DNA from: JBCDKH01 sp964388485
GTDB taxonomy: Bacteria; Planctomycetota; Phycisphaerae; Tepidisphaerales; Tepidisphaeraceae
Length of the DNA stretch: 64,000 nucleotides
Assembly (NCBI GenBank): GCA_964388485.1
Contig: CAYMAS010000001.1
Location: forward strand, 177,339-241,338
Direction of reading: 5' to 3'
In this document: positions 56,214-64,000 of the stretch, piece after piece
Numbering within the stretch: position 1 is the stretch's first letter
Layout: every line of letters begins with the position of its first letter
Program-made: the position numbers and the translations under genes
Notes under the pieces: generated by a model
Database searches by the model: none
What the model saw: the letters and a program-made list of their open reading frames with translations, nothing else
Told to the model about the DNA's origin: nothing

Positions 56214-56921
56214 CTACGCCGCGATCCGCATCGGCGTCGACTGCTCCTTCTCCCGCGGCAACGCGCCGCCGGCCGGCAGGTTCACGCTCGTCGGGTGACT
56301 CGAAGGCCCGCTCTCGTCTTTCGCATTTTGCCAGAACGCGCTGATCCAAACGGTGTCCCCCGTCGCGCTCGGCCCGAACGGCAGTTCGAAGCTCGTCTTC
56401 GTCGTGCTGATCGCGAACGTCCACTCGTTCGCCATCGGCGCGGTCGGGCCGACGTGCGTGAAGATCGTCGCCCCGGCCACGTCGGCCGGCTTGCCACGAC
56501 GGCTCGTCGCCTGCCGAAGCTCGCCATACACGGTCCGGCCGTCGGTCTGAAGCACCTTGACGAATGGTGCGTCCTTCGGTGCCGGGATGACCTTTCGCGC
56601 CGACTCGATCGGACGGAGCCCGAGGCTCTCGCGCTGGCCGTCGGTCAGATCGGGATTTGCTTCCGCCGCTTTGACGACAAAACCTGCCAGCCGTTTCATT
56701 TCGGCGAGCTTCTGATTGCGGTCTTTGATGCTGACGCTCGTGCGGGTCAACGGATCTTCCGTCTTGGTTCACGCGGTCTGCAGGGCCGAGTTGGCGTCGG
56801 TGAAGCTGGAGACGAGCGTGGCGGGCACGCCCAGCTCGGCGTCTTCGGCGATGCGAGTCGCGACAATGGCAGCCCAGGCGACTTGAGCGGCCTGGCTGCG
56901 GGGAAGGTAAGAACGAGGCAT
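56214..56921 (-). pseudogene. Conserved hypothetical protein interrupted by an in-frame TGA
   Basis: From ATG 56921 (MPRSYLPRSQAAQVAW) the frame runs 50 codons to TGA at 56769-56771, then stays open in the same frame to 56214. The second part reads naturally (TKTEDPLTRTSVSIKDRNQKLAEMKRLAGFV...), so the two halves appear to be one protein of about 234 residues. The second half has a helix pair and then beta strands (TIFTHVGPTAP, TSFELPFGPSATGDTVWISAFW). TGA is the ordinary stop elsewhere here, so the likely causes are a nonsense mutation or a sequence error. The family seems like planctomycete orphan proteins; function unknown. Confidence 0.7.
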
Positions 56922-58046
56922 GGGTAGAATCCTGGTTGAGTTTGAGACGAGGTTCAGCCCTCGACCACCGGCGGCTCGGACCTCCCGAACCACCCCGGCG
57001 GCGGGGCACTGCCCCCTGCGTCGGCGAGATAAGACGACCACTTGAAATTGCGAACCAAGTTTTTGGCGACCGTTCTCCACCGCGCCCCACCACACCCTTC
57101 CCAAACAGCTCCTCACCCTGCTCCCGCGTGCTGCACCTGGAGTCCGCCGCACGCGACCTCTCAAGCGACTTGCGGCGGCATGAAGCCGCCTTTCCATTAC
57201 CGCTGGATTTGACTGCAGCGTGAATCCAGCGGGTTACATGACACACCGTGTTAGAAAACTGCCCGCCGCACGAGAAATCTGACCCCTCACTAGCGTGTAG
57301 CGGCACCCGGTCGCTTCATCGCTTTAACCGGCCACGCCATCCGCGGCGGCTCGGTCTCAAATCGAGCAAGTGGTCTTTGGGTTGGTGAGTATGCTCCTGA
57401 CCCGTTGGTCTGACCGCCGGAACTGTCAACCCCAGAAACGGCTCCCGATCTGCTCCGTCCGGATGCTCGCGCAGAGGGTCAGGATCTCGACTCGAACGAT
57501 AGACTGCCGACGTCAAAGCGGTCTTCAACTCCAACCGGCGGTCAGGGTCCGGACCGAGCACTCCCGACCCCTTTTATCTAATCCCGCGGTAGCTCATTTT
57601 CTGGTGCTCGCGGAGAACAACGCAGGTGAACAGCTGGGGCAAAGTGAAGTCAGGTCTGCTGAAGCAACTCGTGCAATCCGGCAGGCAACGCAGCCCCAGC
57701 TCGTACGCCACCTTCATGACCTTCCGCGGGCTCTTGCTGGTGAGCATGCCTTCGCAGTAACCTCTTCACACGGATCGCGCTGCGCCTGAACCTCACCGCT
57801 CAGGCGAGGGTCGAGACAGAGCCCTTTGTCCCCTTATCTGTCCCTCACGTCCCTGAAAAGGCTCCCGCCCCTTGTCCCGCTCCCGGCGACCGAATCTGTG
57901 GTCGATGAGTGGCAACTTGACGCATCAGCTTCGGCTTGTCTGTCGAACGAGACTTGATACGGTGTTGCCTCCATGGGGTACAACACCGCCCGCCGTGCGT
58001 TTCAACGCTTCACGACTGCCGACTGCCGACTGCTAATGAGTGGGCA
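56922..58046. other. Gene-poor region with hairpins and probable gene remnants
   Basis: About 1.1 kb in which I find no convincing gene. It holds two palindromes (57174-57190 and 57200-57232), a C-rich stretch (57840-57890) and a 7-bp triplet repeat just before the next gene (GACTGCC around 58013-58031). Short frames such as 57370-57789 (+) lack family features and conserved composition. It may be decayed mobile DNA, but I cannot prove that. Confidence 0.5.
57174..57232. repeat. Two adjacent palindromes upstream of the interrupted ORF
   Basis: GGCGGC-ATGAA-GCCGCC at 57174-57190, a 6-bp stem like the REP-type elements elsewhere in the window, then CCGCTGGATT / AATCCAGCGG (57200-57209 and 57223-57232) with a 13-base loop. 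Their relation to the CTTCAG family is uncertain. Confidence 0.55.
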
Positions 58047-60839
58047 ATGACTGAGCAACTTGAGTGCCGTCGTCTGCTCTCGGTTGCTGTAAACAGCGTC
58101 GACATCACGACGGACATCGCGCCGCGCGACGGCATCGAGATCTTATTCGACGGGGACGTCGACCATGCGACTGTGACGAATGACGATGTCCGGGTCGAAA
58201 ACTTGACGACCGGCGGGAGCCTGGTGGAACTTGAACCGATTGCAGCCGGCAGCAATCGCCTGCGCGTCGAGTTCGCTGATAGCGAGTACCTCGACCTAGC
58301 CGGCAGTCGAGTCCGACTTCCCGACGGCTACTACGAGGTGACGCTCGACGCCGGAGCCGACGGAGTGCTGGATCTGATGGGTTTTCCGATTATGGCCGAT
58401 GATCCCACGGCCGATGTGCCTCGCTACACGTCAGGTGATCAGCTTTCGTTCCTCAACGGTGACTTTAACCATGATGGATTCGTGGATCTGTCCGACCATA
58501 CGATTCTTCGCAGCGGGTTCGGAGTCGGCAGCACGTTCGCAGAAGGCGATGCAAACGGCGACGGAAGCGTCGGCCTTGCAGACTTTACAGAATTGAGGAG
58601 TCAGTTTGGCAAAGCCCTCGAAGCACCGCCGGATCGTTACGGTGAGGTGCTGGCTACGCTCGCCACGGCCGAATCTATCGAGTTATCATGGGTCTTACCT
58701 GGGGTCGCATCGGAACCCGATGCGTGGCACCTGTTTCGCGGAACTGGTGACGGCATCGATTATGACGACGATCCGGTAGCGGTACTTACAGCTGACGGTT
58801 CTGGAGGCACGGTCGCATACTCCGTGATAAAAGACGTTGTGCTTGAAGACGGGTCCACCGCCGACATGGCGTTGTTTTCTGACGCCGGGTTGATTGACGG
58901 GACCAGATACCGCTACGACTTGCGAGCGTGGTCTCATGTCGCAGGTTTGAGTCCGTCGACGGACTTGGCGGCCGAGAGGACGCTGCTTCCTAGTCCAGAT
59001 AACGCCTCGGCTTCTCTACGAAACAACGGTGACGTTGCGATCGAGTGGACGACCACAAGCACGACCCAGGACCAGTTCAGGATCGAGTACCGCACTTCGC
59101 CCACTGACGAATGGCAGTTGGCTGAAGTGATAACAGATCCCTCTGTCACGCAATCGGTGCTGGGAGGGTTGCAAGACCCGGCTTCGCTTGAATTCCAAAT
59201 CAGCGCGGAGCAGGTGTTTGACGACGGAACCGTCTCGCAAGCCTCAGCATACTCGATGCCTTTCATTGCGACAGTCGGCAACGGGTCTTTCGTGGTTGAA
59301 CATCTGAACTTGTGGGAGACACGCATCACTTGGTCGGGTGATCATGCGGTTCAACCACCCGTAGAGTTCTGGGTTTCCTATAACGGGGGTGATCCCATAC
59401 CTTGGACTTCGGTCGCTACAGATTCGAATGGTGGAAGCTTCACCTTCTCGGCCGGACGCACTGGCAACTACGAAATTTTTGCAACGCAGTCAAACTCGCT
59501 GCTTGGCAGCGGAAGCGACCAGCAACTCACCATGGTGGACGGTGAGCGGTACTACGAAGATGTTTCTTTTAATTCGTTCTGGCTTATGGGTCCTGAATGG
59601 TTAGGCAACTCATCGTTGCCCGAGTTCGAGGATCGGGGTGTTTCTGTCTCCGGTGCACCTGACGATGGTGCCGGCGTTGGCTCGACGGTGACCCTCCAAA
59701 TTTCGGGTCTTCCTGAGCACGCGGCCATCAGGGTCGGTGTTGAGTGGGTTTCGCCAGACACGCCGTACCACGAAACTTCGTTGACGATCGATGATGTCGA
59801 AGTAGTTAAGCCTTGGTATGCCGGAAAGGCCTCCATCTCAAGTGGTTGGGTAGAGCATTCCGGCGGGACATACACGCTTCAAATGCAGGTTGGTGGTGAT
59901 GACGGAGGTGAAATCAAGATCGGCGTCGTAAAGGTTGCGATAAATCTCCCAATCGTTCGAGTCCACACGAATGACTTCGGCCTTTCCGAGCCTGATGGAG
60001 AAGGGGAAGTTTGGACGTCGGTCGACCGCCACAACCCGATCAACGGCCGGCCATACAACGTGACGCTGATCGATGGTGCGGAGGCTGAGAACCCTGCAAC
60101 GTTCAAAACAGACTACAAAGTCGTCGGTGAAGTTGACATTCCCGCAAGAATGGAGCAGTCACCTAGAGCAGATCTCGTTGCTATCGACGACGACGAACGG
60201 GAAGGCACTGAGATCGGCGGCCTTCGAGTGCAAAAGGGAAATGGCTTTACCGTCGACCCGCTCAACGTCGCCCACGTGAGCGTGACAGATGAACCAGGAG
60301 TCATCAAGGGCGCGCGGTTCCCGCTGTCCGGCCTGACGCCTGATGATGTTGAAGGCCTTATTGATTTTGGGCTGTCGCAGTTCGGCGCGACTCCGGAAGA
60401 GTTGGGTCAGCTGATCGGCGATGTCCTCGACCCGATCCCATTCATTCCAGGTGAAGACATCGGCGACACCATCGGCTCATACCTGCGAGCTGCCTTGCGA
60501 AATGCCGTCAGACAAGTGTCGGCGGTCCAACCCTACATCAGCGACAACGTCATCACCCAAGTCGATGGTGGCCCATTATTCCACGACGATGACATCCGGT
60601 TCGTCCAGCGCTTCAAAGACAAGCTTAAGGTTGCCGGAGTGGGCGTGTCGGTCACATTAACAGCAGATGATGTAACGCGTATCAACGGCGATACAGCCAA
60701 ACAGTGGAAGCAGTTCGTCGCGATTGGAATCAGTATCGACCCCCAAGTCCTTGGCACCTCTGGCGACTCTGAAGCGACAATCGAGTTCGATCTTGGGATG
60801 AAGTCGATCAACGCGAAGGACGCGGAGATCGAGAACTAG
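58047..60839 (+). CDS. Large secreted protein with LEPR-XLL-type start and N-terminal dockerin-like pair; function unknown
   Basis: 930 residues from ATG 58047, opening MTEQLECRRLLSVAVNS. After an Ig-like region (VNSVDITTDIAPRDGIEILFDGDV) a dockerin-like pair lies near residues 140-190 (DGFVDLSDHTILRSGFG, DGSVGLADFTELRSQFG), not at the C-terminus as in the other three such proteins here. Fibronectin-like beta domains follow (LSWVLPGVASEPDAWHLF, EFQISAEQVF), then a unique C-terminal part (LSQFGATPEELGQLIGDVLDP). No catalytic motif found. GC content is visibly lower than in neighbours. Probably a surface or structural protein; the role is unknown. Confidence 0.75.
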   Translation: MTEQLECRRLLSVAVNSVDITTDIAPRDGIEILFDGDVDHATVTNDDVRVENLTTGGSLVELEPIAAGSNRLRVEFADSEYLDLAGSRVRLPDGYYEVTLDAGADGVLDLMGFPIMADDPTADVPRYTSGDQLSFLNGDFNHDGFVDLSDHTILRSGFGVGSTFAEGDANGDGSVGLADFTELRSQFGKALEAPPDRYGEVLATLATAESIELSWVLPGVASEPDAWHLFRGTGDGIDYDDDPVAVLTADGSGGTVAYSVIKDVVLEDGSTADMALFSDAGLIDGTRYRYDLRAWSHVAGLSPSTDLAAERTLLPSPDNASASLRNNGDVAIEWTTTSTTQDQFRIEYRTSPTDEWQLAEVITDPSVTQSVLGGLQDPASLEFQISAEQVFDDGTVSQASAYSMPFIATVGNGSFVVEHLNLWETRITWSGDHAVQPPVEFWVSYNGGDPIPWTSVATDSNGGSFTFSAGRTGNYEIFATQSNSLLGSGSDQQLTMVDGERYYEDVSFNSFWLMGPEWLGNSSLPEFEDRGVSVSGAPDDGAGVGSTVTLQISGLPEHAAIRVGVEWVSPDTPYHETSLTIDDVEVVKPWYAGKASISSGWVEHSGGTYTLQMQVGGDDGGEIKIGVVKVAINLPIVRVHTNDFGLSEPDGEGEVWTSVDRHNPINGRPYNVTLIDGAEAENPATFKTDYKVVGEVDIPARMEQSPRADLVAIDDDEREGTEIGGLRVQKGNGFTVDPLNVAHVSVTDEPGVIKGARFPLSGLTPDDVEGLIDFGLSQFGATPEELGQLIGDVLDPIPFIPGEDIGDTIGSYLRAALRNAVRQVSAVQPYISDNVITQVDGGPLFHDDDIRFVQRFKDKLKVAGVGVSVTLTADDVTRINGDTAKQWKQFVAIGISIDPQVLGTSGDSEATIEFDLGMKSINAKDAEIEN

Positions 60840-60860
60840 CTGCTCCAAGGCTTCCCCGGT

Positions 60861-61490
60861 ATGGCTGGACTAATGATAATCCCCTTAATGCTGACGTTGC
60901 TGGCACTGCTTCCATTTCCGGTGATCGGTGTTGGCGAGCCTGGAATAACGGGTCCGTACGAGCACGTCATTAGTCTTGCGGAAGAAACGAATGCTGCGCT
61001 CGACGCATCAAAAAGGATTACGAATCCTACGTTGAAGATCGGAACGGGTATTTATATCGATGGTTCTTATCCGACTGATGGAGTTATCCGTCCCTATGTG
61101 AAGAGGGCCGTGACGAGCTTTGGCCGGGTAGATCCTGTTGACGGAGACCACTGGCGTTTTAATATGCACGTGATATTTGAAGACCCGCTTTTGTACCCAC
61201 ACGGCTTAGAACAGCGCAAAGGTAACAGGCCTTCTTTTGCTTCATTTGAGGTGACAGAACCACCACGAATCGTTCTGTTGGCGACGGATATCGCCTTGGA
61301 GCTTACTGACACGCGAGCCGGCGGGACGGTCGCGGACGGAGTCATCAGCCGCGTCTATCTCCTTCTGATCGTGGCGGATCGGCGTCACCTTGATCCATCT
61401 CACACGCCCGCCGAGAGCAGCGTTCCGATCTACGTGCTACGCCTGCACCCCTTCTACGGCGCGTTCATCGAAAGCAGGTTCGAGAAGTAG
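60861..61490 (+). CDS. Exported or membrane protein of unknown function
   Basis: 209 residues, beginning with an N-terminal hydrophobic segment (MAGLMIIPLMLTLLALLPFPVIG) that may be a signal peptide. The rest is a mixed fold without recognisable motifs (TLKIGTGIYIDGSYPTDG, PIYVLRLHPFYGAF). It follows the 58047 gene by 21 bases on the same strand and shares its lower GC, so both were probably acquired or evolve together. Function unknown. Confidence 0.62.
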   Translation: MAGLMIIPLMLTLLALLPFPVIGVGEPGITGPYEHVISLAEETNAALDASKRITNPTLKIGTGIYIDGSYPTDGVIRPYVKRAVTSFGRVDPVDGDHWRFNMHVIFEDPLLYPHGLEQRKGNRPSFASFEVTEPPRIVLLATDIALELTDTRAGGTVADGVISRVYLLLIVADRRHLDPSHTPAESSVPIYVLRLHPFYGAFIESRFEK

Positions 61491-61491
61491 G

Positions 61492-61545
61492 GTTGTGAAA
61501 AGGGGGTCGTGAAAAAGGGACAGGTCGGGTCGTGAAAAAGGGACA
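61492..61545. repeat. Short repeat GTCGTGAAAAAGGGACA, two full copies and one partial
   Basis: Full copies at 61506-61522 and 61529-61545, a shorter relative (GTTGTGAAAAGGG) at 61492. They lie between the 209-residue gene stop and the NERD gene stop (converging genes). Confidence 0.75.
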
Positions 61546-61563
61546 TCTTTCGACCCGGAATCT

Positions 61564-62376
61564 TCACATCGAAGGGTCGCCCGGGTTAGCGCCGCCGAGC
61601 TTGTGCATGGCGTGCTTGAGGCGGAGGACCGTTGCTCGGTCGATCGAATCGCCGTGTCGTTCGAGCGTTTCAATCAGGTTGCGTTCGTTGCAGATGAGCG
61701 TGTGGCCGCAGCGGAGTGGGGTCGTGTTCGGCTGCAGGGCGGCGTGGGGGAGGCACAGGACCGACTGCACGAACGGCGGGGCTTGGCCGTCGGCCGCGTT
61801 GATGCGGTCGCGGACCCGCATGGCTTGTTTCACCGCCTCATCAACCCACCCCCCACCCCGTCCAGGCAGGGGGTTGTCGTTGAGGGTGATGCCGTGGCTG
61901 CCGACGTGGAGGAGGCCGAGGTGGCTCTTGACGCTGACGACGAAACACCCGCCGGGGCCGATGACGATCAGGTCGGCGTCGCCGAGGTCGCCGAGCGGGA
62001 GGTTGCACCAGACGTGCCAGCCGCCTGAACGCTTGACGAGCTTCGGCTCGGCGGTGAGTTGCGTCTGAAGAACGTAAGCGATGAGGGCTTCGGCATGGGC
62101 CCCACGCAGCCGGCGGATTCGTTCCTGCTGGGTTTGCTCCCAAGCCCGCTCCGACCGGTTCAGGAGGAAGTTCACGCCCCATGCCGCCCCGGCCACGCCG
62201 ACCAGCGTGAAGGCAATGCCCCACGGCGTGCGTTGCAGGAGGCTCGCGGTCAGGAACCCGACGACGTAGGAGAGCAGGATGAGGAGGATCAGGCCGAAGA
62301 GGAGGTGCTTCATCAGCCGACTCCATTCGGCTGTCTTGATCCACTGCGCAGCCTTCTTCGTGTGAAGTGTCGCCAT
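61564..62376 (-). CDS. Membrane protein with nuclease-related NERD domain
   Basis: 270 residues. Two membrane helices near the N-terminus (FGLILLILLSYVVGFLTASLL and GIAFTLVGVAGAAWGVNFLL), then a NERD domain with LGDADLIVIGPGGCFVVSVKSHLG, which holds the Asp and Lys of the PD-(D/E)XK-type fold. NERD proteins are often found in plasmids and defence or mobile regions, but few have known substrates. The C-terminus (ATVLRLKHAMHKLGG) is a short helix. It sits between the lower-GC pair and the minisatellite region. The exact role is unknown. Confidence 0.8.
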   Translation of the reverse strand: MATLHTKKAAQWIKTAEWSRLMKHLLFGLILLILLSYVVGFLTASLLQRTPWGIAFTLVGVAGAAWGVNFLLNRSERAWEQTQQERIRRLRGAHAEALIAYVLQTQLTAEPKLVKRSGGWHVWCNLPLGDLGDADLIVIGPGGCFVVSVKSHLGLLHVGSHGITLNDNPLPGRGGGWVDEAVKQAMRVRDRINAADGQAPPFVQSVLCLPHAALQPNTTPLRCGHTLICNERNLIETLERHGDSIDRATVLRLKHAMHKLGGANPGDPSM

Positions 62377-62545
62377 CCCGGCCGAAGCGTAGACGGTCGA
62401 GGTGAACGATTTGGGACGAACGGTGCCGTAGCCGCCACGGGCAAGGTGGAAGGGCTCGGGCCTCGCGAAAACGGAACGGGGCGTACTCCGCGGTCGTGCG
62501 CTGAAGCACGTCGGGCCGGGCTGTGTTCTTCCGGGAAGCAGCCCA

Positions 62546-62814
62546 GATCTTCAGGGAGGCAACTCGATTCCTTCAGGGGGCGACGCGATTCCTCCGGGAG
62601 TTGACCTTACTTCTCAGGAATTGGACCTTGCTCCTCCAGGAACGGACTTGATTCCCCAGGGAATGCAGTTCAATCCTCAGGGAGCGGCGTTGCTTCCTCA
62701 AGGAATGAACTCGATTCCTCCGGGAGGAGACTTCATTCCTCCGGGAAGAGACTTCATTCCTTAGGGAGGGAACCTCATTCCTCCGGAAAGAGACTTCATT
62801 CCCTGAGGAATGGC
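62546..62814. repeat. 21-bp degenerate tandem repeat, 12 full units
   Basis: Twelve 21-base units from 62546 plus part of a thirteenth, with a strict register: the ATT (or variant) start recurs at 62567, 62588, 62609 and every 21 bases to 62798 with no insertion or deletion. The plus-strand pattern is like I-P-[PQ]-G-x-D-F with stops in the last units; the minus strand is an open frame (62573-63235) with heptads like RRNEVSS. Many units contain CTCCGGGA. Whether it is translated is unknown. Confidence 0.9.
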
Positions 62815-62844
62815 GGGGGGTTCTTGAGGGGTCGGCCCGATTCC

Positions 62845-62908
62845 GCGTCCGATCATGTGGCCGCAGCGTCCGATCATGTGGCCGCAGCGTCCGATCATGG
62901 TGGCCAGC
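62845..62908. repeat. Second 21-bp tandem repeat, three units
   Basis: Units beginning GCGTCCGATCATGTGG start at 62845, 62866 and 62887; the first two are identical, the third has one inserted G. On the minus strand they encode HDRTLRP heptads in the same open frame as the 62546 array. It lies in the 888-base gene-free stretch between the NERD gene and the transposase, which otherwise holds the first array, a G-rich tract and hairpins. Confidence 0.9.
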
Positions 62909-63076
62909 GGTGAATGTGGGTCGGCATGCGGCGCATTCGATGCCCGTTTGCCGGTTCTTGGCGGCCCGGCGGGAGGCGAAGGGCCGCGACGTGTAGCGCG
63001 GGGGTCGCGGTGAAGGGGGCGGCCTGGGTCCGAGTCGCGACAGCGGCAGGGCTGGGCGGGGCGGTCTTATCGGGAC

Positions 63077-63116
63077 CGGCGGCGGGACGGGGGGGGGGCG
63101 GGTGGGGGGCGGGGGG
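63077..63116 (+). other. G-rich tract, potential G-quadruplex
   Basis: Plus strand carries runs of G10, G3, G6 and G6 within about 30 bases (63089-63116). It matches the G-quadruplex pattern, and is like the tract in moxR. Nothing else in this stretch is recognisable. Confidence 0.6.
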
Positions 63117-63208
63117 TGTGTTGCCCTTGCCAACGTCGTCAGGGGTGATCTTGTCGGACCTGCGGCAGAACGGGAGGCTGAAGCACGTTGCGTCGCGTCT
63201 GCTCGTGG

Positions 63209-63226
63209 CACGATCTTCAGATCGTG
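63209..63226. repeat. Short hairpin repeat (CTTCAG loop) near the transposase 3' end
   Basis: CACGATCTTCAGATCGTG, a perfect 6-bp stem with loop CTTCAG. A partial inverted copy (ACACGATCTGAAG) lies at 63249-63261, ending just before the transposase stop, so the pair resembles a broken REPIN. Confidence 0.8.
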
Positions 63227-63265
63227 TTTCTTCAAGGCATTACGGCAGACACGATCTGAAGGGCT

Positions 63266-64000
63266 TTATGCACGGCCCTTGCTCCGCTTGAGCCGGTCGC
63301 GGCAGAGGCGGGCGATGATCTTGCCCTTGACGAACGGCTCGACCCGATGACCTCGCGTCCAGGGCGGCAGCGTGATCAGGCCGCCGCCATAGTTGCACAG
63401 GTTCGCGAATCGCGTCTCGATCTGCCGCCGCGTCGACAAGAGCCGACGCAGGAACCCGCCGGGCTCGGCCAGCCGGTCGATCGTCTCGATCCGACGCTGG
63501 CTGCCGCGGTCGCGACGCACCGGCCGACACCCGCGGAAGTGGCGTGGCGTCACCAGTCGGTGGCCGCCATCTGCCGCCAGGTCGTGAAGCTTGTTGGTGT
63601 CGTAGAACGCGTCGGCCAGCAGGTAGCCCGGATCAGGCAACTCGGCGATCAGGTCGGTTGCGACGGTTCGTTCATCGACGCCCAGGCCGGTGACGCGGAT
63701 GGCGACGGGACGGTTGGTTTTGGCGTAGATCGCGTGGATCTTGTAGCCGCGGTTCTTGCCGCCGGCCCCGCGGCCGAAGGTGGCCTCGCCATCGGTGCTG
63801 TGGCGGCTGACGGGCAGGGGTTTACCAGGACGAGGCGAAGCCTGTCCCGTCGAGGCGATTGACCAAAGGGCCGATCCCTCCGCCGCCTGCGTCGTCGAGC
63901 AGGACCAGCAAGGCGTCGAGCATGCGTCGCGTCGACGACCTTCTGAGCCGCCGGCTCAGGGTCGACTGGTCGGGCATGACGGCCGGCGGCTTGATGCCTC
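63266..64000 (-). pseudogene. IS5-type DDE transposase, frameshifted and cut by the window edge
   Basis: Minus strand, 5' end outside the window. Two frames together read as a DDE transposase: MPDQSTLSRRLRR..., LVNRLDG, then in another frame KPLPVSRHSTDGEATFGRGAGGKNRGYKIHAIYAKT, VTGLGVDERTVATDLIAELPDPGYLLADAFYDTNKLHDLA, and the end RFANLCNYGG with the catalytic Glu in QIETRF. The frame changes inside the first catalytic motif (LDG-KPLPV) because of an extra 22 bases at 63825-63846. Without them the frame is intact. It is inactive as it stands unless a frameshift corrects it. Confidence 0.85.
63825..63846. repeat. 22-base palindromic insertion inside the transposase gene
   Basis: The plus strand reads CCAGGACGAGGCGAAGCC then TGTC. 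The bases fold as GGAC-AGGC / GCCT-c-GTCC with a short loop. Removing them gives CTC GAC GGT AAA CCC (L-D-G-K-P), the normal transposase motif; their presence shifts the frame to a TAA. Insertion limits are ambiguous by one or two bases. Confidence 0.7.

Noticed and set aside
56769..56771. TGA recoded as tryptophan or selenocysteine
   Set aside because: TGA is the normal stop for many genes in this window, and no SECIS-like structure or selenoprotein family is apparent.
57370..57789. 140-codon plus-strand frame in the gene-poor region
   Set aside because: Starts within unremarkable sequence, has no family feature and no good ribosome site. Could be a gene remnant, but I cannot support it.
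62845..62908. CRISPR array
   Set aside because: Units are directly joined with no spacers, there are only three, and no cas genes are in the window.
62573..63235. Minus-strand frame over the 21-bp arrays as a true gene
   Set aside because: Open and regular, but its N-terminal part is Pro/Arg low complexity opposite the G-rich tract, and there is no ribosome site I trust. Reported as a repeat and a finding instead.

Overview
The window looks like a piece of a planctomycete chromosome, most likely class Phycisphaerae. The reasons are the high GC content, several long secreted proteins that open with an LEPR-XLL-type motif (LEARRLLS, LEPRRLLS) and carry duplicated dockerin-like calcium loops, and the mix of household genes. 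No 16S rRNA is present, so this is inference from family content.

Layout. 0-18 kb is mostly household: the end of an unknown gene, mutS, a phosphatidylcholine-synthase-like enzyme, a membrane-anchored EEP hydrolase, a prepilin-like protein, an adenylate-kinase-like protein, a ZIP-like membrane protein, a von Willebrand A protein, murD, ispH, a multispan membrane protein, uvrB, lipB, a CAAX-protease-like protein, a one-helix envelope protein and tRNA-Ser(GGA). 18-27 kb is an extracellular region: two tandem paralogous secreted metzincin proteases, an M20 amidohydrolase and a GH30 glycosidase fused to ankyrin repeats and dockerin-like loops. 27-36 kb holds small membrane proteins, murJ, a lipoprotein, a very basic secreted protein, a GT4 glycosyltransferase, a parvulin-type lipoprotein, a phosphoesterase and a Gfo/Idh/MocA oxidoreductase.

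36-56 kb: a CAU tRNA, a DUF58 protein, endonuclease V, a PNPOx-like protein, a thioesterase, and then a minus-strand run addB-addA-HAD-fliD-methyltransferase-SET. After these come hemB, pabB, an M42-like peptidase, moxR and mutM. MoxR, DUF58 and vWA proteins often form one operon, but here they are scattered over about 48 kb. DNA repair is well represented (mutS, uvrB, nfi, addAB, mutM).

56-64 kb is accessory: an ORF broken by an in-frame TGA, more than 1 kb without a recognisable gene, a lower-GC pair of secreted proteins of unknown function, a NERD-domain membrane protein, minisatellite arrays and a broken IS5-type transposase.

The most unusual recurring theme is a set of short palindromic elements, often as two inverted hairpins (REPIN-like). 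They share a loop (CTTCAG or CTTG) while the stem sequence changes from copy to copy. One doublet is translated in frame inside pabB, and a 22-nt hairpin splits the transposase. Other points of interest are an AddAB pair that seems to have lost both nuclease motifs while keeping the iron-sulfur cysteines, and a G10 tract near the start of moxR.
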